Below are positions 30,243-38,968 of a stretch of DNA of 51,374 bases, one piece after another. Within the stretch, counting starts at the first letter, position 1, and each line of letters opens with the position of its first letter. The translations under genes were made by a program, and so were the position numbers. The stretch is from Epibacterium ulvae. Lineage in GTDB: Bacteria; Pseudomonadota; Alphaproteobacteria; Rhodobacterales; Rhodobacteraceae. The DNA is taken from the NCBI RefSeq assembly GCF_018678075.1, contig NZ_JAHHIR010000077.1, positions 1 to 51,374 of the forward strand, in the 5' to 3' direction. Below the pieces are notes generated by a model, which was not told where the DNA came from, did no database searches, and saw only the letters and a list, made by a program, of their open reading frames with translations.

Positions 30243-33200
30243 TGCTGAGGCGCTTCATTATCCCCTTCTTCAGCTCGATCTATACGGTGATGCTGCTGCT
30301 GGCGGTCGTTCTATCCTGCTGTATTTGGTTTTTTGCCCCCTTTATCGGCAATGACGCATGGCGTCCTTTTGATGCGGTGACCGCGCGTGTGGTCGCAATT
30401 GGCGTCGTGTGGTTCCTGATCCTGGCCATCCTGCTGACGGTGTTTTGGGTGCGTCGCAAACGCGATAAGGCGATGACCGAAGAAATCGTCGAGGCGGGGG
30501 ACACCCAAGACGATGACGAATGGGCCGAGGAACTGGTGGAGCTGCGCGGTAAGTTCAAAACCGCGATGTCTGAACTGCGCAAATCGAAAAACGGCCGCCG
30601 CCATCTGAAAGAGTTGCCTTGGTATGTGATTATCGGCCCTCCGGGCGCGGGCAAGACCACGGCGATTGTCAATTCCGGGCTGCAATTTCCGCTGGCGGAC
30701 AAGATGGGCAAGGCCGCCGTGGGCGGGATTGGCGGCACCCGGAACTGTGATTGGTGGTTCACCAATAATGCGGTTCTGATCGACACCGCGGGCCGTTACA
30801 CCACGCAGGACAGCGACGCCGAGGGAGACAATGCGACCTGGGTCGGCTTCCTGGGGCTGCTCAAGAAATACCGCAAACGTCAGCCGATCAATGGTGCGAT
30901 GATCGCGATCTCACTGTCGGATCTGTCGCTGCAGGATGAGATCACCCAGAAGTCCCACGCCCAAGCCATTCGTCGCCGCCTGTCCGAGCTGCGCGAAGAA
31001 CTGGGCGTGCGGTTTCCGGTCTATGTTCTGTTCACCAAGGCCGATCTGATCGCCGGGTTTCAGGAGTATTTTGATGTCCTGGGCAAAGAGGATCGCGAAC
31101 AGGTTTGGGGCTTTACGCTTGATCTGCCCAAGGGCAAGTCAGACGCGGGCCCCATTGCCCGATTTGATGAAGAATTCGCCGGTCTTCTGGGTCAGTTGAA
31201 TGCGCAGTTGCTGGAGAAGATGCAGGTAGAGACCGATCCCCAGCGGCGCGCGCTGGTGGCGGGTTTCCCGGCGCAGGTGGCCTCGATGCGCGGGGTCGCG
31301 CGTGATTTCCTGAACGAGGTGTTTCAGGACAATAAATTCGAACGCCGTCAGATGTTGCGCGGGATCTATTTCACCTCTGGCACCCAGGAAGGCACGCCGA
31401 TTGACCGCCTGATGCTGGGTATGGCGCAGACCTTTGGCATTGGTCGCCAGGCGATTGGCACCGGTAGCGGTTCCGGGCGGTCCTATTTCCTGACGCGCCT
31501 GTTCGAGGGGGTGATGTTCCCTGAGGCCGGACTGGTTTCTGCCGATGACCGTGTGGAGCGCCGCTATCGCTGGACCCGGCGTGCGGCGGTTACCGCAACC
31601 GTGCTTGTGTCGCTGTTGACCGGTGGTTTGTGGGTGAATTCCTATCTGAAGAACGCGGAATTTACCGACGATGTGGGCGAACAATTGGATGCGTTCCAGG
31701 CCGCCGCCGCAACGCTGCCACCCAGCCCGATTGGTGACACCGATCTGGTGCCCGTGGTCGAAGCGCTGAACATTCTGCGCGACCTGCCCGGCAACCCGGT
31801 TGTCGCCACGCCCAAGCCGGCGCGCGCGATGACATACGGTCTGTATCAGGGCGATGTGATTGGAACGCAGGCTGCGCAAACCTATCGCGGTGCTTTGAAC
31901 CAGCGCCTGCTTCCGCGGCTTTTGGTACGTTTGGAAGAGCAGATCTCGGCCAATGTGAACAATCCGGATGTGCTGTATGAGGCGCTCAAAATCTATCTGA
32001 TGCTGGGTCTGCAAGGGCCGATGAACCAGGATCTGGTCAAGGAATGGCTGCGGATCGATTGGGAATTGGTGCAATATCCTGGTGCGGCACGGATCACCCT
32101 GCGCGATGATCTGATGGCGCATCTTGAGGCACTGTTGGACCAACCCATGCAGGAGGTCGTGCTGAATGGCCCATTGATCCAACAGGCGCAGGACATCCTG
32201 TCGGAAATGCCGCTGGCGCAGCGGGTTTACACAGGCATCATCAACTCGACCAAGGCGACCAGCTTGCCGAAATGGCGTCTGACCGAAATTGGCGGCCCTT
32301 CGGTCAAACGTGCCCTGGTGCGCAGTTCCGGTAAGGCGTTGAACGACGGGATCGAGGGCATTTTTACCTATGACGGGTTCAACAATGTCTTTCTGCCCGA
32401 AGCGGTGAGCGTCGCCAAACGGGTGCAGCGCGAAAGCTGGGTTCTGGGACAGGCTGCCGAAGACACTCAGAGCCAGGCGGTTTTAGTCGCGCTCAGCCGC
32501 GATGTTTTGGACCTGTATTACAACGACTATGTGACCCGGTATGATCAGATCCTTGGCGATATTGATATCATCCCGCTGGAGTCGCTCAGCCATGCGGTGG
32601 AGGTCACCAATGTGCTGTCGGGGCCGACCTCGCCGATCAAAAACATCCTGACCGCTGTTTCAAACGAGACCCGCCTGACCGAAGACCGGTCCTTGTTGGA
32701 TTCAGGCGCTATCAACGAAGGCGTGTCGAATGTGGCCTCGATCGAGGCGCGTTCGGTGCTGAGTGTGGAGGCGCAGATCCTGTTGGAAGCGCTGGTGGAT
32801 TCGGCGCAAAACGCACCGGGTGAGCCGCCGCGCACGCCGGGTCAATATGTCGAAGACCGCTTCCAATGGCTGCACGATCTGGTGGCGCGGCCCGAACAGC
32901 AACCATCACAATTGGACGATCTGATGGGCGCGCTGCAACTGGTCTATCAAGAGCTGAACAAGATGTCGTTTAGCGGCATCACATCCGGCGAAGGCGGGCA
33001 GGCGTTGTTGCAGTTCCAACAGGCGGCTGCGCGGGTTGACGGGCCGTTGCAACGCTGGGCCAAGCAGATCACCGTGGGGTCTTCGGGGATCACATCCGAG
33101 GGCACGCGGGCCTCGATCAATGCAAGCTGGCAGGCAAATGTGTTGCCGTTTTGCGAGAAGGCCTTGGACAATCGCTACCCGTTCAACCGCCGCGCGCGGG

Positions 33201-33811
33201 CGGATGTGGCAATGGCGGATTTCTCCAAACTCTTTGCGCCGGGTGGTCTGATTGACGCGTTTGTTGATGATAACTTGTTGAAACATATCGATACCCGCAA
33301 CCGTCCCTGGACGTGGAAACGGGTCAACGATGTGGATCTTGGCATCAGCCCGGCGGTTCTGCAGCAGATGCAATATGCCGCCGAAATTCGCGATGCGTTT
33401 TTTGCTGGGGCAGCGGCACCCAAGGTGCAGTTCCAGATCACGGCCAAGGCGTTGGACCCCAAGGCCAAGGAAGTTGTGCTCGAAATCGACGGCGCCAAAG
33501 TGGGCTATGCTCACAAAGACGGCCAGCCGACGCCGGTGGCCGTGACCTGGCCGGGCTCGGTTGGTTTGGCACGTATTACGCTGTTGCCGGACAAACGTGA
33601 TGCCGAAAGCACCCTGTCGCGGGATGGGCCCTGGGCCTGGTTTCGCCTGCTCGACGCTGCCGAAGTGCGCAGGACCAATGTGTCGGACCGCCGCCGGGTG
33701 AACTTCCGGGTTGGCGGACGTCTTGCCTTGTTTGAGATGCAGTCGGGATCTGTGGTCAATCCATTCGCCCTGCCTGCCATGGCCAAATTCAGCTGCCCCA
33801 AGTCGATGTAA
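30242..33811 (+). CDS. tssM: TssM (IcmF) membrane-complex protein
   Basis: A 1189-residue TssM/IcmF protein of normal size. Two N-terminal membrane helices (about 8-36 and 49-72) enclose a short loop. A cytoplasmic NTPase-like domain follows, with an intact Walker A (GPPGAGKTT, about residues 131-139) and blocks WWFTNNAVLIDTAGRYTTQ and TKADLIAGFQEYFD. A third helix lies at about 448-468 (VTATVLVSLLTGGLWVNSYL). The large periplasmic part ends with the TssM C-terminal domain (FRVGGRLALFEMQ). It forms the trans-envelope channel with TssL. It overlaps tssL by one base, and tagF begins at its last base. Confidence 0.97.
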   Translation: MLRRFIIPFFSSIYTVMLLLAVVLSCCIWFFAPFIGNDAWRPFDAVTARVVAIGVVWFLILAILLTVFWVRRKRDKAMTEEIVEAGDTQDDDEWAEELVELRGKFKTAMSELRKSKNGRRHLKELPWYVIIGPPGAGKTTAIVNSGLQFPLADKMGKAAVGGIGGTRNCDWWFTNNAVLIDTAGRYTTQDSDAEGDNATWVGFLGLLKKYRKRQPINGAMIAISLSDLSLQDEITQKSHAQAIRRRLSELREELGVRFPVYVLFTKADLIAGFQEYFDVLGKEDREQVWGFTLDLPKGKSDAGPIARFDEEFAGLLGQLNAQLLEKMQVETDPQRRALVAGFPAQVASMRGVARDFLNEVFQDNKFERRQMLRGIYFTSGTQEGTPIDRLMLGMAQTFGIGRQAIGTGSGSGRSYFLTRLFEGVMFPEAGLVSADDRVERRYRWTRRAAVTATVLVSLLTGGLWVNSYLKNAEFTDDVGEQLDAFQAAAATLPPSPIGDTDLVPVVEALNILRDLPGNPVVATPKPARAMTYGLYQGDVIGTQAAQTYRGALNQRLLPRLLVRLEEQISANVNNPDVLYEALKIYLMLGLQGPMNQDLVKEWLRIDWELVQYPGAARITLRDDLMAHLEALLDQPMQEVVLNGPLIQQAQDILSEMPLAQRVYTGIINSTKATSLPKWRLTEIGGPSVKRALVRSSGKALNDGIEGIFTYDGFNNVFLPEAVSVAKRVQRESWVLGQAAEDTQSQAVLVALSRDVLDLYYNDYVTRYDQILGDIDIIPLESLSHAVEVTNVLSGPTSPIKNILTAVSNETRLTEDRSLLDSGAINEGVSNVASIEARSVLSVEAQILLEALVDSAQNAPGEPPRTPGQYVEDRFQWLHDLVARPEQQPSQLDDLMGALQLVYQELNKMSFSGITSGEGGQALLQFQQAAARVDGPLQRWAKQITVGSSGITSEGTRASINASWQANVLPFCEKALDNRYPFNRRARADVAMADFSKLFAPGGLIDAFVDDNLLKHIDTRNRPWTWKRVNDVDLGISPAVLQQMQYAAEIRDAFFAGAAAPKVQFQITAKALDPKAKEVVLEIDGAKVGYAHKDGQPTPVAVTWPGSVGLARITLLPDKRDAESTLSRDGPWAWFRLLDAAEVRRTNVSDRRRVNFRVGGRLALFEMQSGSVVNPFALPAMAKFSCPKSM

Positions 33812-34494
33812 TGGCGCAGGGGTTCGGAGCATACGGGAAAATCCCAGCCGTTGGAGACTTCTTTCGCCTGTCTCCGCCAAATGGATTTGTCCGTGTTTGG
33901 GACGCCTGGTTGCAAGAGATCCTGTCCGAGGCGCAGGCCGCCTACGGCGCGGATTTTGATGCCCATTACATGTCTGCGCCGATCTGGCGGTTCACCCTGC
34001 CGCGGGGGGTTGCGGGTGCGGGAAAAGTCATGGGCGTTTTGATGCCATCGGTGGACCGGGTTGGGCGTCGGTTTCCGTTGACGCTGGTGCAGGCGGTCTC
34101 CACCTCGGGGCCGGCCTCAGCAGATCACATGGGCGCAAACGCGGTATTTGAAAAACTGGAAGACCTGGCGTTGATGGCGCTGGACGACAATACGACATTG
34201 GAACTTTTGGGAGAAGGCCTGGCCGATATCCCCCATCTGGCCTTACCAGATGTGCCGCCTGTGCGGGGCAGCGGGGGAAATATTGTGGTGACCGGGATTG
34301 CAGCAGGGGACAGTCTGGCGCGGATCCTGGCGGGTCAGCTGATGGCAAAGTCAATGCCCGAAGCCGCGATCTGGAGTGCGGTTCTGGACGGGGTGCCACG
34401 TATGTTGGCCTGTCCGGGATTGCCCCGGGGACCTATGGCGACGGCCTTGTTTGACATGCATGCTCCCATCTGGAGGGAGGCACCACCGCTATGA
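33811..34494 (+). CDS. tagF: TagF (DUF2094/ImpM) post-translational regulator
   Basis: A 227-residue TagF/ImpM-family protein. The N-terminal signature is FGAYGKIPAVGDFFRLSPPN, followed by FVRVWDAWLQEILSEAQAAY, APIWRFTLPRGVAGAGKVMG and VLMPSVDRVGRRFPLTL. In Pseudomonas TagF represses T6SS assembly independently of phosphorylation. ATG 33811 overlaps the tssM stop, and its own stop overlaps the pppA ATG by 4 bases, so the three are coupled. Confidence 0.93.
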   Translation: MAQGFGAYGKIPAVGDFFRLSPPNGFVRVWDAWLQEILSEAQAAYGADFDAHYMSAPIWRFTLPRGVAGAGKVMGVLMPSVDRVGRRFPLTLVQAVSTSGPASADHMGANAVFEKLEDLALMALDDNTTLELLGEGLADIPHLALPDVPPVRGSGGNIVVTGIAAGDSLARILAGQLMAKSMPEAAIWSAVLDGVPRMLACPGLPRGPMATALFDMHAPIWREAPPL

Positions 34495-35213
34495 CCAACC
34501 AACGTGATTTTCGCTATACGGCGCAGACTCATACAGGGTTGGTGCGAAAGGTGAACGAAGACGCGGTGCTGGCCCTGCCGGATCACGATATCTGGCTGGT
34601 TTCGGATGGGATGGGCGGCCATGACGCCGGTGATTTTGCCAGCCGGTTGATTGCGGACAGCGTTGCAACAATTGCGGTCGGCCTGGACCCCACTGCGCGC
34701 ATGCATGCGCTGCGCGACGCCATCCAAGCGGCGCATAGCACCATCATTCAGGAAGCAGAGCGCCGTGGCGGTGGCACGATTGGCGCAACAGTTGCCGCCT
34801 TGTTGATGGTTCCCGGTCATTTCGTGGCGCTTTGGGCGGGCGACAGTCGGATTTATCGCCTGCGTGATGCCCAAGTTGAGATGTTAACCACCGATCATTC
34901 AGCGGTGGCGGCGTATGTTCTGGCGGGGCAGATGACCTGGGACGAAGCTGACCAACACCCGCAATCCAACGCCATCACCCGCGCGGTGGGTGTCGGGGAT
35001 GTGGTTGAGATTGACAAAATCCGCGGTGAGACCCAGTCCGGCGACCGTTTTCTGATCTGCTCGGACGGGCTGACGAAATACACGACCGAGGCGATGTTGC
35101 AGGACGTTTTGGGCAGTGCCAGCCTGGAAACCGTTGGCGATCAGTTGATGCAGATCGCGCTGACCGGGGGCGGGGCTGACAATATCTCGGTCATTGTGGT
35201 GGATGTGCTTTAG
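34491..35213 (+). CDS. pppA: PppA PP2C-type Ser/Thr phosphatase
   Basis: A 240-residue PP2C phosphatase with the metal-binding and core motifs in order: HTGLVRKVNEDAVL, WLVSDGMGGHDAGDFASR, ALWAGDSRIYRLRD, TDHSAVAAY, LICSDGLTKYTTE and GGGADNISVIVV. In the T6SS threonine-phosphorylation pathway it removes the phosphate that PpkA places on Fha and turns assembly off. It is the last gene of the plus-strand operon. Its stop codon overlaps the ppkA stop on the other strand. Confidence 0.95.
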   Translation: MTNQRDFRYTAQTHTGLVRKVNEDAVLALPDHDIWLVSDGMGGHDAGDFASRLIADSVATIAVGLDPTARMHALRDAIQAAHSTIIQEAERRGGGTIGATVAALLMVPGHFVALWAGDSRIYRLRDAQVEMLTTDHSAVAAYVLAGQMTWDEADQHPQSNAITRAVGVGDVVEIDKIRGETQSGDRFLICSDGLTKYTTEAMLQDVLGSASLETVGDQLMQIALTGGGADNISVIVVDVL

Positions 35214-37330
35214 GGATTGGCGGTGACTAGCATCTGCGTGTTGAGCGATGTGATCCGGCCAACATCCGCGTCTGAACTTTCTTTCAACGCTTCGGCAAAA
35301 CCTGTGGCGCTTTCGGTGGTTGGACGCAGACCTTCGAACAGCGGCGCGTTGGAGTGGAGCACCAGGACCTTGCTTTTGCCAAGCGAGCTGTCATCGACCT
35401 GAAAAGCGATGCCACCGTTTGTGGCGGCCTCCTGTAAATCAAAGGCCACCCGCACTGCAACCTCGCCCGCGCGCCCATCCCGCAAGTTTTCCACCGCATT
35501 GTCGGGACGGTTTATATTGGGCAGCAGGTGAAAGACGTTGCCCGAGACATCGAGGATCGACACCGTCAAAAAACCATCGGTCAGGCTGGCGGGTAAAACC
35601 AGGTCGATCACCGGGTTTTCACCCACATAAAAGCGACCCGATGGGTTTGGCGTGCCTTCACCGCCGACGGAAAAGGCCACATCGACCGGGCCCACCGGCG
35701 CTTTGGGCAAATGTTGTTCAACCACACATAGGGCGGCGTTCAGGACTTCCACGTCCAGAATGATCCGCCGCTCATCCGCTTGGGCGTGCAGGGCATCAAA
35801 CAATGTGACTCGGGTGGCGGTATCTGCAACCGGCCCTTTGACCTGCAGGCTTTCGTCCGGCGAATACCCCGTGGTCGACAAGGGCGGGTTCACCGTAAGA
35901 GCGCCGCAATCGGCGTGGTCTTTCAAGATGTCGGCCACGGTATGTGCGGCCAAGATTGGCAGTTCAAAGGCAACCTCAACCGGGCCGTCCAAGGCACCGG
36001 GCAAACGGCCACCAAAGGCCTGTTCCAACATCGCGGCCTGGCTCGCATCCGTTGTGGCGGCGGTAAGGGTGCCGGAATTTCCAGACAAGCTCAACTTCCA
36101 GGCCGGGAACGGCGACACAGCGGCCAGAACGGTTTCAATATCGACGCTCCAACTGTCGGCAATATCTCCGTTTGCGATGGTCAAATCGGCCTGTCCAGAT
36201 TGTTCGGACAGGGTGGTCAAGATCCGGTCATCCGGGACAAACCCACTGGCAGAGATCGTGCCATCGACCTTTTCGACCACCAGCGCAAAGGGGTCGGCGT
36301 TGGGCAGATTTGACCCTAAAACACCGTCCAGCGCACCGGAAAAGAACGCGGCCGCGCCGCCGCCAATTACCGCAACAGCAACCAAGGCGACCATTGGCAT
36401 ACGCGATTTTGGCGTTGGGTCGGGATCTGGTTTTGCTGTTGGTTTACTGGCTGCCTGCGGGACAATAATTGTCGCTTCTTCAATGGATTCCGGCGCGGGC
36501 GCAGCAATAGGGTGGTCAATGAATTGCACCACCTCGGTCGCAGATTGGAAGCGGTCATCGGGGTTGGGCGCGCACATGCGTTCGATCAGGGTCTTCAGCG
36601 GTTCCGGCACCGCATCCGTGTCGAGCGGGTTTTGTTTGTTCTCGACCACTTCCATCGGGTTGTTGCCGAGTTTTGGTGCCGCACCCCGGAAGTTCGCCAG
36701 GATCAATGCACCGAGCGAGTAGATGTCGGAACGCGCATCGGTTTGGCCGCTCAGCTGTTCCGGAGCTGCATAGGAGTATTTTCCGGCAAATTCATTGCCA
36801 ACAATGGTCTGCGCGCCGGGATTTGTGTCCTTGGCGATGCCAAAATCGATAATCACCGCTTCGGCGGGGTTGCCACCGCGCAGGATGATATTGTCGGGGC
36901 TAAGATCGCGGTGCACGATATTGCGCAGATGTGCGGCTTCCAACCCTTGGGCGACACAGCGACAGATGATCATCAGATCTTCCATCTCCATCGGGCCCTG
37001 CCGCAGTTTTTTGTCCAGCGCGGGGCCGTCAACAAAATCCATTAACAGATAGATATGCCCGTCTGGCGTCCGGTGGTTTTCGGAATAGCGCACCACCGCC
37101 GCGTGACGGATTTCACGGATGTTTTCCTCACGCGCCATGAGGACATGGAAATCCTCATTCGCTGCGTGTTCGCGTTTCAGCACTTTAACCGCGACGAGGT
37201 TACCGGAAATCTCGGACCGGGCTTTGTAGACGTCAGAGGTGCCTCCGCGACCCAACAGCCCTTCAATCCGATAGGTATTATTCAGAAGGTCACCCGGTTG
37301 AAACAGGTCACCGGGCATGGACTCCAACAT
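35210..37330 (-). CDS. ppkA: PpkA transmembrane Ser/Thr protein kinase
   Basis: A 706-residue kinase. The cytoplasmic Hanks-type domain (about 15-275) has a Gly-rich loop (LLGRGGTSDVYK), catalytic Lys49 (LVAVKVLKRE), HRD at 140-142 (VHRDLSPDNIIL), DFG at 162-164 and APE at 189-191, so it should be active. A Pro-rich linker and one membrane helix (about 311-331, MPMVALVAVAVIGGGAAAFF) follow. The periplasmic part has BON-like modules, two conserved Cys (DCGALTV, ALCVVEQ) and a DUF4384-like C-terminus (SILDVSGNVFHLLPN, VLVLHSNAPLFEGLRPT). That outer region matches the architecture of the TonB-like protein at 2331-3761. It is known to phosphorylate Fha in other species. It is convergent with pppA and co-directional with the OmpA gene upstream. 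Confidence 0.93.
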   Translation of the reverse strand: MLESMPGDLFQPGDLLNNTYRIEGLLGRGGTSDVYKARSEISGNLVAVKVLKREHAANEDFHVLMAREENIREIRHAAVVRYSENHRTPDGHIYLLMDFVDGPALDKKLRQGPMEMEDLMIICRCVAQGLEAAHLRNIVHRDLSPDNIILRGGNPAEAVIIDFGIAKDTNPGAQTIVGNEFAGKYSYAAPEQLSGQTDARSDIYSLGALILANFRGAAPKLGNNPMEVVENKQNPLDTDAVPEPLKTLIERMCAPNPDDRFQSATEVVQFIDHPIAAPAPESIEEATIIVPQAASKPTAKPDPDPTPKSRMPMVALVAVAVIGGGAAAFFSGALDGVLGSNLPNADPFALVVEKVDGTISASGFVPDDRILTTLSEQSGQADLTIANGDIADSWSVDIETVLAAVSPFPAWKLSLSGNSGTLTAATTDASQAAMLEQAFGGRLPGALDGPVEVAFELPILAAHTVADILKDHADCGALTVNPPLSTTGYSPDESLQVKGPVADTATRVTLFDALHAQADERRIILDVEVLNAALCVVEQHLPKAPVGPVDVAFSVGGEGTPNPSGRFYVGENPVIDLVLPASLTDGFLTVSILDVSGNVFHLLPNINRPDNAVENLRDGRAGEVAVRVAFDLQEAATNGGIAFQVDDSSLGKSKVLVLHSNAPLFEGLRPTTESATGFAEALKESSDADVGRITSLNTQMLVTANP

Positions 37331-37374
37331 CGCGGCCTCGTCGTTTGTGCAAAAGGATCAACAGAGACCGGGGC

Positions 37375-37959
37375 TTAACCGAGCGCCTGGAATTCTACGC
37401 GACGGTTCACATCCGCGCGCGGGTCATTGCTGTCAAAGGGCGCAGTTTCCCCCAGACCGATCGCTTTGAGCATATCATCGGCAACGCCGCAGGTGCTGAT
37501 AAGGTGACGGCGCACTTCTTGCGCGCGCAGCAGCGACAGCCGTTCGTTATAGGCCGCGGATCCGGAGCTGTCGGTATGGCCGATGATCTGGAACACGGTT
37601 CCGTCCATCAGTTTCATCGAGGTACACATATTGTCGAGCTTTGGTGCCTGATCCGAGCGCAGCGCGGCGCTGTCGAAATCAAAGGAGATCTGCACGTTGA
37701 TCTGCGTCTCGCGTTCGACGGGGGTATAATCCTCGGTCGCGGCGGCAACAGCGGTGGTGCCTTGGACCGCTTCATTCGCGGCGCCGCTGACGTTGGTATT
37801 TGGCACAATCACCAAGCCACGTGTCTTTTGCTTACGAAAGGCTTCGGTGATCTCTTCGACGCTCAATTCTTCGCCTGCGGCTTGTTGGGCGTGACCTGGT
37901 AGGACGCTAAAACACAGAAGAAAAACAGAGGCTTTTGAAACTTGGCTGAGACGTCGCAC
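37375..37959 (-). CDS. small periplasmic OmpA-domain protein
   Basis: A 194-residue protein with a signal peptide (RRLSQVSKASVFLLCFSVLP, cut near GHAQQ) and a C-terminal OmpA domain (about 85-194: INVQISFDFDSAALRSDQAP, IIGHTDSSGSAAYNERLSLL, RAQEVRRHL, RADVNRRVEF) expected to bind peptidoglycan. The GTG start at 37959 is chosen because GGAGGG lies 7 bases before it and it gives a good signal peptide; ATG 37977 is possible. It precedes ppkA by 44 bases on the same strand and probably shares its transcript. There is no lipobox. By analogy with TagQRST or TagL it may connect the kinase or the membrane complex to the cell wall. Confidence 0.85.
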   Translation of the reverse strand: MRRLSQVSKASVFLLCFSVLPGHAQQAAGEELSVEEITEAFRKQKTRGLVIVPNTNVSGAANEAVQGTTAVAAATEDYTPVERETQINVQISFDFDSAALRSDQAPKLDNMCTSMKLMDGTVFQIIGHTDSSGSAAYNERLSLLRAQEVRRHLISTCGVADDMLKAIGLGETAPFDSNDPRADVNRRVEFQALG

Positions 37960-38126
37960 GACCCGACCCTCCCTCATTAATACACAATCGATGATAATAG
38001 TATACCACACCCCGTGACCTGCCAATGGGGTGTCGCACAGAATGCGTTTCACATTTTCACATCTCTCTTTACGGGCGCCATCCACTTCGCGCAAACTGAA
38101 CACGGTTATGAGTATTTGAGGCTGCT
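37960..38126. promoter_or_regulatory. divergent promoter region (OmpA/ppkA versus M15 peptidase)
   Basis: 167 bp between head-to-head genes, AT-richer than the flanks, with TATTATCATCGATTGTGTAT-like sequence on the minus strand before the OmpA gene. Promoters in both directions are expected. I could not identify a specific regulator site. Confidence 0.35.
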
Positions 38127-38966
38127 ATGAAGTTATTGCCTGCCATCGTTTTGGCGATTGGGATCGTTTTGGCCCCTGTTATTTGGTTCGCATTGTCTTG
38201 GTTTTCGCCCCAAGACGGCGGGCAGGGTGCCTCCATCGATTCTGGGGCCCGGATTGAGATTGAGCTGTTGCGCCAACAGATCGAAGATTTGCAAATCCGC
38301 ACCGAAAAGGTTGAGGAAGAATTGTCCCGCCTGCCTGCTGGTGGGGTTGCGCCAAACGTTCCGCTTGTCGCCGATGAAGACGCAGAACAGCAGATTTGGG
38401 AACAGACCGAGGGGGCGGATCTGGATTACGCTCAGGTGGTTTTGATCGCGGATCGTTTGAATGTAAATCGCGACCTGCGGGTCACGGGCGGGCGTTACCT
38501 GACGGAGCGCCTTGGTCGACCACGCGAGAATTTAAGCGACGAATGCCAACCGATGACAAACCCGGATCTAAAAGAAAGACTGGTCACAGAGCGGGTTGGC
38601 CCCATCCGTGTCAGCATGTTGCGGCCAGCGATCGAAAGCCTAAAGGTCGTGTTTGAGAACATTCGCAAGGCTGATCCAGACCTATATCGGCGCATCAATA
38701 CGGCAGGCGCGCTGTGTGTGCGTCGCATCCGGGGCACGCAAAACGCTTTGTCGACCCATAGTTACGGTTTGGCCGTGGATCTGAATATCGACGGCCAACT
38801 GGACAATTTCACCGATGGCAAGACCCAGCTGGGCCTGACGATTATGGCCGATTTTTTCTTTGACGAAGGCTGGGTCTGGGGCGCTGGATTTCGCCGCGAA
38901 GACAGTATGCATTTTGAGATCAGTCGCCGCCAGTTGGACGCCTGGATCTCAGAAGGCAAATTGTGA
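38127..38966 (+). CDS. membrane-anchored M15-family peptidase (VanY/endolysin-like)
   Basis: 279 residues. An N-terminal membrane anchor (LPAIVLAIGIVLAPVIWFAL, about 4-23) is followed by a short coiled coil (IEIELLRQQIEDLQIRTEKV). The peptidase domain (about 100-275) has the metallopeptidase M15 zinc and catalytic pattern: STHSYGLAVDLNI (His211, Asp218) and SMHFEIS (His262). Such enzymes cut D-Ala- or L-Ala-D-Glu-type peptide bonds in peptidoglycan. The N-terminal helix would place the enzyme in the periplasm. It stands directly beside the ppkA/OmpA end of the T6SS locus, so it may open the cell wall for the apparatus. A role as cargo is less likely because of the anchor. It converges with the caspase gene, 2 bases between stop codons. 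Confidence 0.85.
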   Translation: MKLLPAIVLAIGIVLAPVIWFALSWFSPQDGGQGASIDSGARIEIELLRQQIEDLQIRTEKVEEELSRLPAGGVAPNVPLVADEDAEQQIWEQTEGADLDYAQVVLIADRLNVNRDLRVTGGRYLTERLGRPRENLSDECQPMTNPDLKERLVTERVGPIRVSMLRPAIESLKVVFENIRKADPDLYRRINTAGALCVRRIRGTQNALSTHSYGLAVDLNIDGQLDNFTDGKTQLGLTIMADFFFDEGWVWGAGFRREDSMHFEISRRQLDAWISEGKL

Positions 38967-38968
38967 TC

